From: an uncultured bacterium
Lineage (GTDB): Bacteria; Actinomycetota; Coriobacteriia; Coriobacteriales; Coriobacteriaceae
Length of the DNA stretch: 14,084 bases
Direction of reading: 5' to 3'
Assembly: GCA_905214435.1 (NCBI GenBank)
Contig: CAJMMA010000049.1
Span: forward strand, 1 to 14,084
The notes under the pieces are model-generated. The model had not been told where the DNA came from and made no database searches. It was given only the letters and a program-made list of their open reading frames with translations. The first letter of the stretch is position 1; the number at the start of each line of letters is the position of its first letter. Below, in pieces: positions 7,637 through 12,753 of the stretch. Made by a program: the position numbers and the translations under genes.

Positions 7637-7957
7637 CTATCGCCTCATAAACACAAACCTAACGAGCCGCACGAACGACAAAGAGGCCAAGCTGAACAGA
7701 AGTAGAACCAAAACTTCAAAAACGCTGGTATTCCAATCGCGTACCCAGCCCTCTACCGCCCACAAGAAAAACAGCAGCCCCATCCATAACGTCACAGAAG
7801 AAATCAGCTTTGCGTAAGGGCGTATATCAATCTCGCTCTCCCTTTTTTTGACATCATATCCAGCAATTGAGCAGAGCCATCTTCCTCTTCGGTATTGGAT
7901 TGAAAGGACAATCAAGGCAATCGAAGTCATCAAGCAAACAGCATCCTCTGTTTCCAT
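7637..7957 (-). CDS. Small membrane protein, DUF3784-like
   Basis: A 106-residue protein with three hydrophobic segments (about 6-22, 50-70 and 79-98) and a positively charged C-terminus (FVFMRR). The block CSIAGYDVKKRE after the first segment resembles the IAGYN...K block of DUF3784 membrane proteins, whose function is unknown. I chose ATG 7957 because CAAAGGA (minus strand, 7970-7964) lies 6 bases upstream; an in-frame ATG at 7978 would add 7 residues but lacks a ribosome site. A TATACT box on the minus strand (8045-8040) may be its -10. The gene is in a stretch with more A+T than its neighbours and next to a transposase remnant, which suggests horizontal gain. The family link is tentative. 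Confidence 0.55.
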   Translation of the reverse strand: METEDAVCLMTSIALIVLSIQYRRGRWLCSIAGYDVKKRESEIDIRPYAKLISSVTLWMGLLFFLWAVEGWVRDWNTSVFEVLVLLLFSLASLSFVRLVRFVFMRR

Positions 7958-8086
7958 AGAGTTTCCTTTGCTTTCCATCCTAGTTACGCATTCACAATCG
8001 AATCAAACCAAGTATGAATTACTCGATAGCAACCGCCTTAGTATAAACCATAGCCGCCGCAGCAGCCCGCCTTCCAAGGCCTCAAA

Positions 8087-8215
8087 GCTCGCCATCGAGG
8101 GCGACCCGCCCAGACCCCTTACAATCTGCTCGCACGAGGCCCCGCACTCCAACATCCTCTGGACCGTATCCCGCTCGTACCTGGTGAGCGTGCCTGCCGT
8201 GGGCCCTCGGGGCCG
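8087..8215 (-). pseudogene. Remnant of the N-terminal helix-turn-helix of a transposase (IS30-like)
   Basis: On the minus strand one frame reads GPTAGTLTRYERDTVQRMLE followed by CGASCEQIVRGLGGSPSMAS. This resembles the LTxxERxxIxxxLxxGxSxxxIAxxLGRSPSTxS helix-turn-helix that opens IS30-family transposases. No start codon with a ribosome site precedes it, the resemblance stops after about 40 codons, and no DDE core follows before a stop. I read it as a decayed 5' fragment. The assignment rests only on motif resemblance. Confidence 0.35.
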
Positions 8216-8248
8216 GCATCGTGCCCCACGCCATCTGCCCGCTCGTGC

Positions 8249-8281
8249 GATAATCCTCTGCAGAAGTCACCGACAGCAGAG
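8249..8281 (+). promoter_or_regulatory. Extended -10 promoter candidate and leader hairpin of the flavoprotein gene
   Basis: TGC-GATAAT (hexamer 8249-8254) is an extended -10 without a recognisable -35. The leader that follows has CTCTGC (8256-8261) and GCAGAG (8276-8281), a 6-bp stem whose right arm overlaps the Shine-Dalgarno GAGGGAG (8279-8285). A stem this short may only modestly affect translation. Confidence 0.4.
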
Positions 8282-8291
8282 GGAGTTTGTG

Positions 8292-8915
8292 ATGAAGGTT
8301 CTTTTGGTCAATGGCAGCCCCAAGGCAAACGGCAACACGGCCCGCGCACTCGCCGAGGTCGCCGAGCAGCTCAATGCCGAAGGCATTGATACCGAGGTGT
8401 TTCAGCTGGGTGCCAAGCCCATTCGCGATTGCATCGGTTGCGGCCAGTGTGGCAAACTTGGCGGTCGCTGCACCTTTGACGATGACGTGGTGAACGAGCT
8501 CATCGCTGCCGCCGAGCAGGCCGACGGTTTTGTCTTTGGCTCGCCCGTCTACTACGCGCACCCCAGCGGCCGCATCCTTTCGGCCCTCGATCGCGCCTTC
8601 TATGCAGGCGGGCATGCCTTTGAGCACAAACCCGGCGCCGCAGTCGCCGTCGCCCGTCGCGGCGGCACGTCGACCACCTTCGATGTGCTCAACAAGTACT
8701 TCACCATTAAGCAAATGCCCGTAGTTGCCTCCACCTACTGGAACAACGTATTTGGCCGCGTGCCCGGCGACGCCGATGGGGATGCCGAAGGCCTTGCCAC
8801 CATGCGAAACATCGGCAAGAACATGGCCTGGCTCCTGCGCTGCATCGAGGCAGGACGTGCCGCCGGCATCAACGCACCCGAGGCAGATCACGCAACGACC
8901 AACTTCATTCGATAG
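8292..8915 (+). CDS. Flavodoxin-fold NAD(P)H-dependent oxidoreductase with iron-sulfur flavoprotein cysteine motif
   Basis: A 207-residue cytosolic FMN-binding protein (NADPH-dependent FMN reductase/flavodoxin-2 type). VNGSPKANGNTARAL (6-20) is the phosphate-binding loop for FMN and FGSPVYYAHPSGRI (82-95) the second flavin loop. Cysteines at 47, 50, 53 and 60 (CIGCGQC then C) form a CX2CX2CX6C cluster like that holding a [4Fe-4S] centre in iron-sulfur flavoproteins, so an electron-transfer or reductase role is likely; the partner is unknown. ATG 8292 has GAGGGAG at 8279-8285, 6 bases upstream, and begins at the first beta-strand, so the longer open frame to 7848 is not coding. The next gene follows after 12 bases and is probably in the same transcript. 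Confidence 0.9.
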   Translation: MKVLLVNGSPKANGNTARALAEVAEQLNAEGIDTEVFQLGAKPIRDCIGCGQCGKLGGRCTFDDDVVNELIAAAEQADGFVFGSPVYYAHPSGRILSALDRAFYAGGHAFEHKPGAAVAVARRGGTSTTFDVLNKYFTIKQMPVVASTYWNNVFGRVPGDADGDAEGLATMRNIGKNMAWLLRCIEAGRAAGINAPEADHATTNFIR

Positions 8916-8927
8916 AGCGGCGGGGCC

Positions 8928-9269
8928 ATGAATATTCAAATCTTCGGGACTAAGAAGTCGTTCGATACCAAGAAAGCACAGCGCTCCTTCAAAGAGCGCC
9001 GCATTAAGGTGCAGTTTATCGACCTTAAGGAAAAGGAGATGAGCAAGGGCGAGCTCACGAGCGTGATGCAGGCGGTCGGCGGCATCGACAAGCTGCTCAA
9101 CCCCAAGGCTAAGGACGAGGAGACGCTCGCGCTCATCCAGCACCTCACCCCTAGCCAGCGCTTCGATAAACTGCTCGAGAATCAGCAGGTTCTAGCCGAG
9201 CCCATCGTGCGCAACGGCAAAAAGGCCACCGTCGGTTATTGCCCCGATGTGTGGGGAGCCTGGGAGTAG
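8928..9269 (+). CDS. ArsC/Spx-like thioredoxin-fold protein lacking the usual active-site cysteine
   Basis: A 113-residue member of the ArsC/Spx/YffB superfamily. FGTKKSFDTKKAQRSFKER (6-24) aligns with the YffB-type opening GIKNCDTVKKA, and VQFIDLKEKEMSKGEL (29-44) and the C-terminal block EPIVRNGKKATVGYCPDVW are typical. The position of the conserved reactive cysteine is Ser11 (codon TCG), so arsenate reductase chemistry is doubtful; the only cysteine is Cys104 near the C-terminus. It might bind a protein partner as Spx does, or be a redox-inactive paralogue. ATG 8928 is 12 bases after the flavoprotein stop, with a weak GGCGGGG ribosome site. The fold is confident; the function is unknown. 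Confidence 0.82.
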   Translation: MNIQIFGTKKSFDTKKAQRSFKERRIKVQFIDLKEKEMSKGELTSVMQAVGGIDKLLNPKAKDEETLALIQHLTPSQRFDKLLENQQVLAEPIVRNGKKATVGYCPDVWGAWE

Positions 9270-9311
9270 CCTGTGTTATTTGCCGGCACGTGGGTATAAG
9301 AGCAGGCGTTT

Positions 9312-9334
9312 GGCATAAGATTTAACTGTAAGCC
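9312..9334. promoter_or_regulatory. Imperfect operator-like dyad ahead of the CobW-type GTPase
   Basis: The 23 bases have the symmetric pattern GGCnTAnnnTTnAAnnnTAnGCC, with 7 of 11 positions matching in each half. They lie 22 bases before the chosen start at 9356. Because COG0523 genes are often under metal regulators such as Zur, a metal-responsive site is a reasonable guess, but it does not match a Zur box I can name. A TATAAG at 9295-9300 might be a -10. Confidence 0.25.
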
Positions 9335-9355
9335 ATGTCTAACAAAGGAGGGCAC

Positions 9356-10486
9356 ATGCCCAACAAACCCGTGAAGATCATCATGCTTACCGGATACCTC
9401 GGTGCCGGCAAGACCACGCTGCTCAACCACATCCTCGCTAACGACGGCGGCATCCGCGCCGCCGTGATCGTCAACGATATCGGCGAGATCAACGTCGACG
9501 CCAGCCTCATCGCCGACGGCGGCCTTTCCGAGACCGACGACCTCATCCCGCTCACCAACGGCTGCATCTGCTGCACGCTTTCGGACGACCTGGCCAACCA
9601 GCTGCAGGGCATCGCCGATTCAGGCAAGTTCGACTACATCATCATCGAGGCCTCGGGTATTTGCGAGCCTATCCCCATCGCCTACACCATCTCGAGCTTC
9701 TGCGACGAGGCCAAGGTGGGCGGCGAGCCCAAGCTCGCGCTCGACAACATCGTGGCCGTGGTCGACTGCGCCCGCATGTACGACGAGTTCAACGGCGGCC
9801 GCGACCTGCTGGCCGAGGATATCGACGAGGACGACATCGAAAGCCTGCTCATCCAGCAGATCGAGTTTTGCTCCACGCTGATCCTCAACAAGACCGATAC
9901 CGTGAGCCCCGAGCAGATCGCCGAGCTCAAGGCCATCGTCCGCAGCCTGCAGAAGGACGCCGTGATTGTCGAGGCCCAAAACGGCGAGGTCCCCATGGAG
10001 GAGTTGCTCGACACCGACCGTTTCGACTTTATGCGCGCCTACAACTCCGCCGCTTGGATCGAGGCCATGGAGCATCCCGAGGAGCACGACGACCCCGAGG
10101 TGCTCGAGTACGACATCGAGACCTTTGTGTACTCGCGCCGCAAGCCGTTTGACCTGCAGAAGTTCACCGATTTTGTTGAGCAGGAGTGGCCCGACGAGGT
10201 CATTCGCGTCAAGGGCCCGCTGTGGCAGAACGGCAATCCGGACATGTGCTACATGTTTGAGCAGGCCGGCCACCAGATGCGCCTGATGGAGAACGGTCTG
10301 TTTGTCGATTCTGCGCCTGAGGGCGAAAAGCAGAAGATTATCGACGAGAACCCCGAGATCATGCAGATTTGGGACGACGAGACGGGCGACCGCATGACGA
10401 GCCTGTGCATCATCGGCCGTCACATGGACAAGGACGCGCTCATCGCCGCCCTCGATGCCTGCCTGACCGACTGGCACCGCGCCTAG
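9356..10486 (+). CDS. COG0523/CobW-type GTPase (putative metal chaperone)
   Basis: A 376-residue G3E-family P-loop GTPase. Walker A GYLGAGKT is at 13-20, NDIGEINVDASLI at 40-52 is the switch region, GCICC (69-73) is the metal-binding CxCC motif of COG0523, EASGICEP (98-105) is the Walker B/switch 2 region, and NKTD (178-181) gives guanine specificity. Residues about 250-376 form the CobW C-terminal domain. Such proteins deliver zinc, cobalt or other metals to client enzymes; the metal here cannot be told from the sequence. The acidic patch AEDIDEDDIES (153-163) is notable. ATG 9356 has AAGGAGG ending 4 bases upstream; an in-frame ATG at 9335 lacks a ribosome site. Downstream, an IS has split the terminator-like hairpin that followed this gene. 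Confidence 0.92.
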   Translation: MPNKPVKIIMLTGYLGAGKTTLLNHILANDGGIRAAVIVNDIGEINVDASLIADGGLSETDDLIPLTNGCICCTLSDDLANQLQGIADSGKFDYIIIEASGICEPIPIAYTISSFCDEAKVGGEPKLALDNIVAVVDCARMYDEFNGGRDLLAEDIDEDDIESLLIQQIEFCSTLILNKTDTVSPEQIAELKAIVRSLQKDAVIVEAQNGEVPMEELLDTDRFDFMRAYNSAAWIEAMEHPEEHDDPEVLEYDIETFVYSRRKPFDLQKFTDFVEQEWPDEVIRVKGPLWQNGNPDMCYMFEQAGHQMRLMENGLFVDSAPEGEKQKIIDENPEIMQIWDDETGDRMTSLCIIGRHMDKDALIAALDACLTDWHRA

Positions 10487-10525
10487 GGTTATCGAAGCGA
10501 GCGTTTTCCGCCCACGTAACCGCCT

Positions 10526-10539
10526 AACCACCACGAAGG
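10526..10539 (+). terminator. Left arm of a terminator-like palindrome, separated from its partner by the IS
   Basis: AACCACCACGAAGG lies 40 bases after the cobW-type stop and is the perfect complement of 12005-12018. With the IS and one copy of its duplication removed, the two arms form a 14-bp stem with a 9-base loop followed by five T's, which is a strong intrinsic terminator shape. Confidence 0.8.
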
Positions 10540-10545
10540 TGCCTG

Positions 10546-10569
10546 TGAACTGCCTCCCATTTCTTGGAC
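10546..10569 (+). repeat. Left terminal inverted repeat of the IS
   Basis: It matches the reverse complement of 11975-11998 at 18 of 24 positions: TGAACTGC (8), an inner CCC, and CTTGGAC (7), with mismatches between. The 3-bp CTG target duplication lies immediately to the left. Confidence 0.88.
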
Positions 10570-10589
10570 ATCGGGAAATGGGAGGTTTT
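10553..10589 (+). promoter_or_regulatory. Hairpin at the IS left tip covering the orfA ribosome site, followed by T's
   Basis: CCTCCCATTTC (10553-10563) pairs perfectly with GAAATGGGAGG (10575-10585) around an 11-base loop. The right arm contains the GGGAGG Shine-Dalgarno of orfA, and TTTT (10586-10589) follows. RNA entering from outside the element would fold this stem and either end there or hide the ribosome site. Confidence 0.7.
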
Positions 10590-10591
10590 CC

Positions 10592-11089
10592 ATGAGTATA
10601 GACCTCAGGGTGAAGCACGACCTGGAGTCCAGGAGGCGGGCCGTCGAGCTCTTCGACGCCGGCGTCGGCTGCAAGCCGGCGGCCGAGGCCCTGTCCGTCC
10701 CCCGCGAGACCGTGAGAGAATGGCAGTGGGTATACCGGGCGTTCGGAAGCGAGGCGCTGCTGTCCATGGGCGGGAAACAATCCAGGTACACATTCGAGCA
10801 GAGGGTCGCCGCGGCGTCGGCCGTGGTCGACGGCGGGATGGCGAAGGCCGACGCCATGGCCGAGTTCGGGATCAGGTCGAAGTCCCCGCTGGAGCGCTGG
10901 TGCAGGCTCTACCGCGAGGGCGGCGCCGAGGCGCTGCGGCCCGGACCGAAGGGCAGGCCGAGGGGGTCGAGGTCGAAACCCCGGGCCCGCACCCGCGAGC
11001 AGGAGCTCGAGGAGCGCTGCCGCAGGCTCGAGGCCGAGGTCGCCTACCTAAAAAAATTGCGCGCCCTGGTCGAGCGGGACGGGCTCTGA
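10592..11089 (+). CDS. IS3-family transposase OrfA
   Basis: A 165-residue DNA-binding subunit. It has two helix-turn-helix regions (about 15-50 and 68-110, each ending in an aromatic-rich recognition helix such as REWQWVYRAFG and LERWCRLYREGG), a basic GRPRGSRSKPRAR linker, and a leucine-zipper-like helix QELEERCRRLEAEVAYLKKL that in IS3 elements drives oligomerisation. ATG 10592 lies 6 bases after GGGAGG. The frame holds A-AAA-AAA at 11050-11056, the class of slippery heptamer used for -1 frameshifting into orfB. It appears intact and could act alone as a repressor of the element. Confidence 0.9.
   Translation: MSIDLRVKHDLESRRRAVELFDAGVGCKPAAEALSVPRETVREWQWVYRAFGSEALLSMGGKQSRYTFEQRVAAASAVVDGGMAKADAMAEFGIRSKSPLERWCRLYREGGAEALRPGPKGRPRGSRSKPRARTREQELEERCRRLEAEVAYLKKLRALVERDGL
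11050..11056 (+). promoter_or_regulatory. A7 slippery site for -1 frameshifting (orfA to orfB)
   Basis: The reading phase is CTA AAA AAA TTG, so the heptamer A-AAA-AAA is correctly placed for tandem slippage. The -1 frame is open on both sides and continues into the OrfB-like sequence, as in IS150-type OrfAB synthesis. A GC-rich stretch follows and could form a stimulatory stem. Confidence 0.7.
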
Positions 11090-11960
11090 CCAGGGCGGCG
11101 GCCGAGGCGGTGGGGGCGCTGAGGGCGGAGGGGCACTCCCTGCGCCACCTGCTGGAGTGCTCGGGGCTCAGGAGGTCGACCTACTACTACGCGCTGGCGC
11201 ACCCGCGGAGGCCGACCAGGCCCGAGCTGCGCGACGCCGCGGCCGAGATATTCTCGCGCACCGCCAACGGCTGCGGGCACCGGCAGATAGCCATGTGCCT
11301 GCGCGCCGAGCTGGGCGCGGTCGTGGCCGACAAGACCGTGCTCAAGATGATGCGCGAGATGGGCATCCGGTGCGGGATACGCCGCCGGGGCTCCCGCAGC
11401 CGGTACAGCTCCTACAGGGGCCCGTGGGGAGCACGTTCGAGAACGTCATCGCGAGGGACTTCGGCGCCGAGGGGCCGTGGCAGAAGCTCGGCACCGACGT
11501 CACCGAGTTCAAGGTCGCCGGCGCCAAGGCCTACTGGGCCCCGGTGCTCGACTTCTGCACGAAGGAGATCGTGGCGAGCGACATATCGACCTCGCCGGAC
11601 CTCGCCCAGCAGCACAGGATGCTCGACCGGCTCCTCGAGGCCCTGCCCGACGGGGCGGCACCGACCATGCACTCGGACATGGGCTGGCAGTACCAGCACG
11701 AGTCCTACGCCTCCAGGCTGGAGGGGGCGGGCATCACCCAGAGCATGTCGCGCAAGGGGAACTGCATCGACAACGCCGCCACCGAGCAGCTCTTCGGCCA
11801 CGTGAAGGACGAGTTCTACCGCGGCAGGGAGTGGGGCAGCTTCGAGGACTTCAAGCGCGACCTGGAGGGGTACATAGTCCATTGGAACACGCGGCGCAGG
11901 CAGGTAAGATTGAAGGGCCTGACGCCGGAGGAGTTCCGGGACCGGGCCCTTGCGGCGTAG
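11056..11960 (+). pseudogene. IS3-family transposase OrfB (DDE integrase), frameshifted
   Basis: The first part, in the -1 frame relative to orfA, encodes the HTH_21-type region (HSLRHLLECSGLRRSTYYYA through TANGCGHRQIAMCLRAE and KTVLKMMREMGI). At the CCC run 11421-11423 the frame must change: continuing gives YRGPWGARS, whereas the neighbouring frame gives the expected VGSTFENV. One added C would join them as GPVGSTFEN, so a single base is missing. The second part (to TAG 11958-11960) carries the whole catalytic core: GTDVTEF (first Asp), HSDMGWQYQ (second Asp) and NAATEQLFGHVKDEF (Glu). The first half alone runs on in a wrong frame to 11805. The copy is therefore probably inactive, unless the deletion is a sequencing error or a second recoding site. 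Confidence 0.85.
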
Positions 11961-11974
11961 TCGCTATTTATTCA

Positions 11975-11998
11975 GTCCAAGTTTCGGGGCGCAGTTCA
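11975..11998 (-). repeat. Right terminal inverted repeat of the IS
   Basis: GTCCAAG at the inner side and GCAGTTCA at the outer end mirror the left repeat. The CTG target duplication (11999-12001) follows directly. Confidence 0.88.
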
Positions 11999-12004
11999 CT
12001 GTCC

Positions 12005-12021
12005 CCTTCGTGGTGGTTTTT
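12005..12021 (+). terminator. Right arm and T-run of the palindrome split by the IS
   Basis: CCTTCGTGGTGGTT (12005-12018) complements 10526-10539 exactly and continues with TTT, giving five T's from 12017 to 12021. It lies only 21 bases before the trmL start, so trmL has little room for its own promoter on the right side of the stem. Confidence 0.8.
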
Positions 12022-12042
12022 CATTCTGAGCCAAGGAGATTC

Positions 12043-12642
12043 ATGTTCAATATCGTGCTGTATGCGCCCGAGATTCCGGCCAATACGGGCAATATCGGCC
12101 GCACCTGCGTGGTTACCGGCGCCCGCCTGCATCTGGTGGAGCCACTGGGCTTTTCGCTCGACGACAAGACGGTGCGTCGCGCCGGCCTGGGCTACTGGCA
12201 AAACTTGGACGTGACGACCTATGCCGGCTGGGAGGATTTTCTTGCGCGCAACGGCCTCTCCCCCGCCGACGAGTGCCTGCATCTGCTGACCAAAAAGGCA
12301 CGCCGCACCTATGCGCAAAGCACCTACCGCGACGGTGACTATCTGGTCTTTGGCAGCGAGAGCTCGGGGATTCCCGAAGAGCTGCTCGCAGCGGCGCCTG
12401 AGCGCTGCGAGCGCATTCCTATGCTGCGCGATTGCGACTCACTCGATAATGCCGAGGCCTGGGGAGCCCACGAAGAGTCGCTCGGACATACCGAGGACAG
12501 CCACGAGGCCATCCTTCAGCAGGATATCTGCGGCAACTTTGTCGACCCGAACGACTATCGCATCAGCGCACTCAACCTCTCCAACAGCGCCGCCATCGTC
12601 CTCTACGAGGCCCTCCGCCAGACAGGCTTCCCCGGCATGTGA
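12043..12642 (+). CDS. trmL: tRNA (cytidine(34)-2'-O)-methyltransferase, SPOUT family, with an insertion
   Basis: TrmL uses S-adenosylmethionine to methylate the 2'-hydroxyl of the wobble base of certain leucine tRNAs. The 199-residue protein has IVLYAPEIPANTGNIGRTC (4-22), LVEPLGFSLDDKTVRRAGLGYW (31-52), the knot motif LVFGSESSGIP (101-111), RIPM (124-127) and SALNLSNSAAIVLYEALRQ (175-193). The family is usually about 155 residues; here some 47 residues (128-174), rich in acidic residues and His, separate RIPM from NLSN where E. coli has about 5. The RS before the NLSN motif also reads ISAL. ATG 12043 has AAGGAGA at 12034-12040; the upstream open frame lies in the IS and is not used. Its upstream region was rearranged by the IS. 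A palindrome overlaps its stop codon. Confidence 0.92.
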   Translation: MFNIVLYAPEIPANTGNIGRTCVVTGARLHLVEPLGFSLDDKTVRRAGLGYWQNLDVTTYAGWEDFLARNGLSPADECLHLLTKKARRTYAQSTYRDGDYLVFGSESSGIPEELLAAAPERCERIPMLRDCDSLDNAEAWGAHEESLGHTEDSHEAILQQDICGNFVDPNDYRISALNLSNSAAIVLYEALRQTGFPGM

Positions 12643-12667
12643 CAAAGGGACTGTCCCTTTGTCACAT
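12637..12667. repeat. 31-bp perfect palindrome, copy 1
   Basis: The arms ATGTGACAAAGGGAC (12637-12651) and 12653-12667 are perfectly complementary around one T. The left arm contains the trmL stop codon. It is identical to the copy at 13862-13892 and may act as a transcription terminator in either direction, though the T-run is short. The central CTGTCCC resembles that of the palindrome interrupted by the IS. Confidence 0.88.
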
Positions 12668-12710
12668 TGATGCACCAAATAACGAGCCGTCGCTTTTAAT
12701 CAGAATTAAC

Positions 12711-12721
12711 TAGAATAAAAT
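12711..12721 (+). promoter_or_regulatory. AT-rich promoter-like segment before the ATPase gene
   Basis: TAGAAT (12711-12716) or TAAAAT (12716-12721) could be a -10 box. It follows the small dyad TTAAT-CAGA-ATTAA (12696-12709). No good -35 was found at the right distance. This is the only AT-rich stretch between the palindrome and the GTG start. Confidence 0.25.
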
Positions 12722-12753
12722 GGAGTTAAACGGCGATGTGAAAGGAGAGCCTT

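Larger units (their letters stand above)
10546..11998 (+). mobile_element. Complete IS3-family (IS150-like) insertion sequence, 1453 bp
   Basis: The ends are 24-bp imperfect inverted repeats beginning TGAACTGC, and the 3-bp direct repeat CTG flanks the element (10543-10545 and 11999-12001), as expected of an IS3-family insertion. Inside are orfA with two helix-turn-helix regions and orfB with the DDE integrase core, joined by an A7 frameshift site. The double helix-turn-helix orfA and the length near 1.45 kb fit the IS150 subgroup. GC content looks higher than in the surrounding genes. A one-base deletion in orfB (near 11421) suggests that this copy cannot make its own transposase. It sits between the cobW-type gene and trmL, in the loop of a palindrome. 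Confidence 0.93.

Noticed and set aside
7848..8291. Extended open frame in front of the flavoprotein
   Set aside because: The frame crosses the minus-strand membrane gene and the promoter region; the flavodoxin fold begins exactly at ATG 8292 with a good ribosome site.
8082..9143. Long minus-strand open frame opposite the flavoprotein and ArsC-like genes
   Set aside because: It mirrors codon bias of the plus-strand genes, has no recognisable domain, and overlaps two well-supported genes.
9620..10780. Long minus-strand open frame opposite the CobW-type gene
   Set aside because: It is antisense to a gene with all GTPase motifs and runs into the IS; no family motif is visible in it.
10546..11998. 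The IS as a group II intron or Tn-like element targeting a terminator
   Set aside because: The coding content is plain IS3 OrfA/OrfB with DDE core, terminal inverted repeats and a 3-bp duplication; no reverse transcriptase or ribozyme domain is present.
11950..12042. N-terminal extension of TrmL from inside the IS
   Set aside because: The extra residues derive from the IS end and split terminator; the conserved protein starts at 12043 with its own ribosome site.
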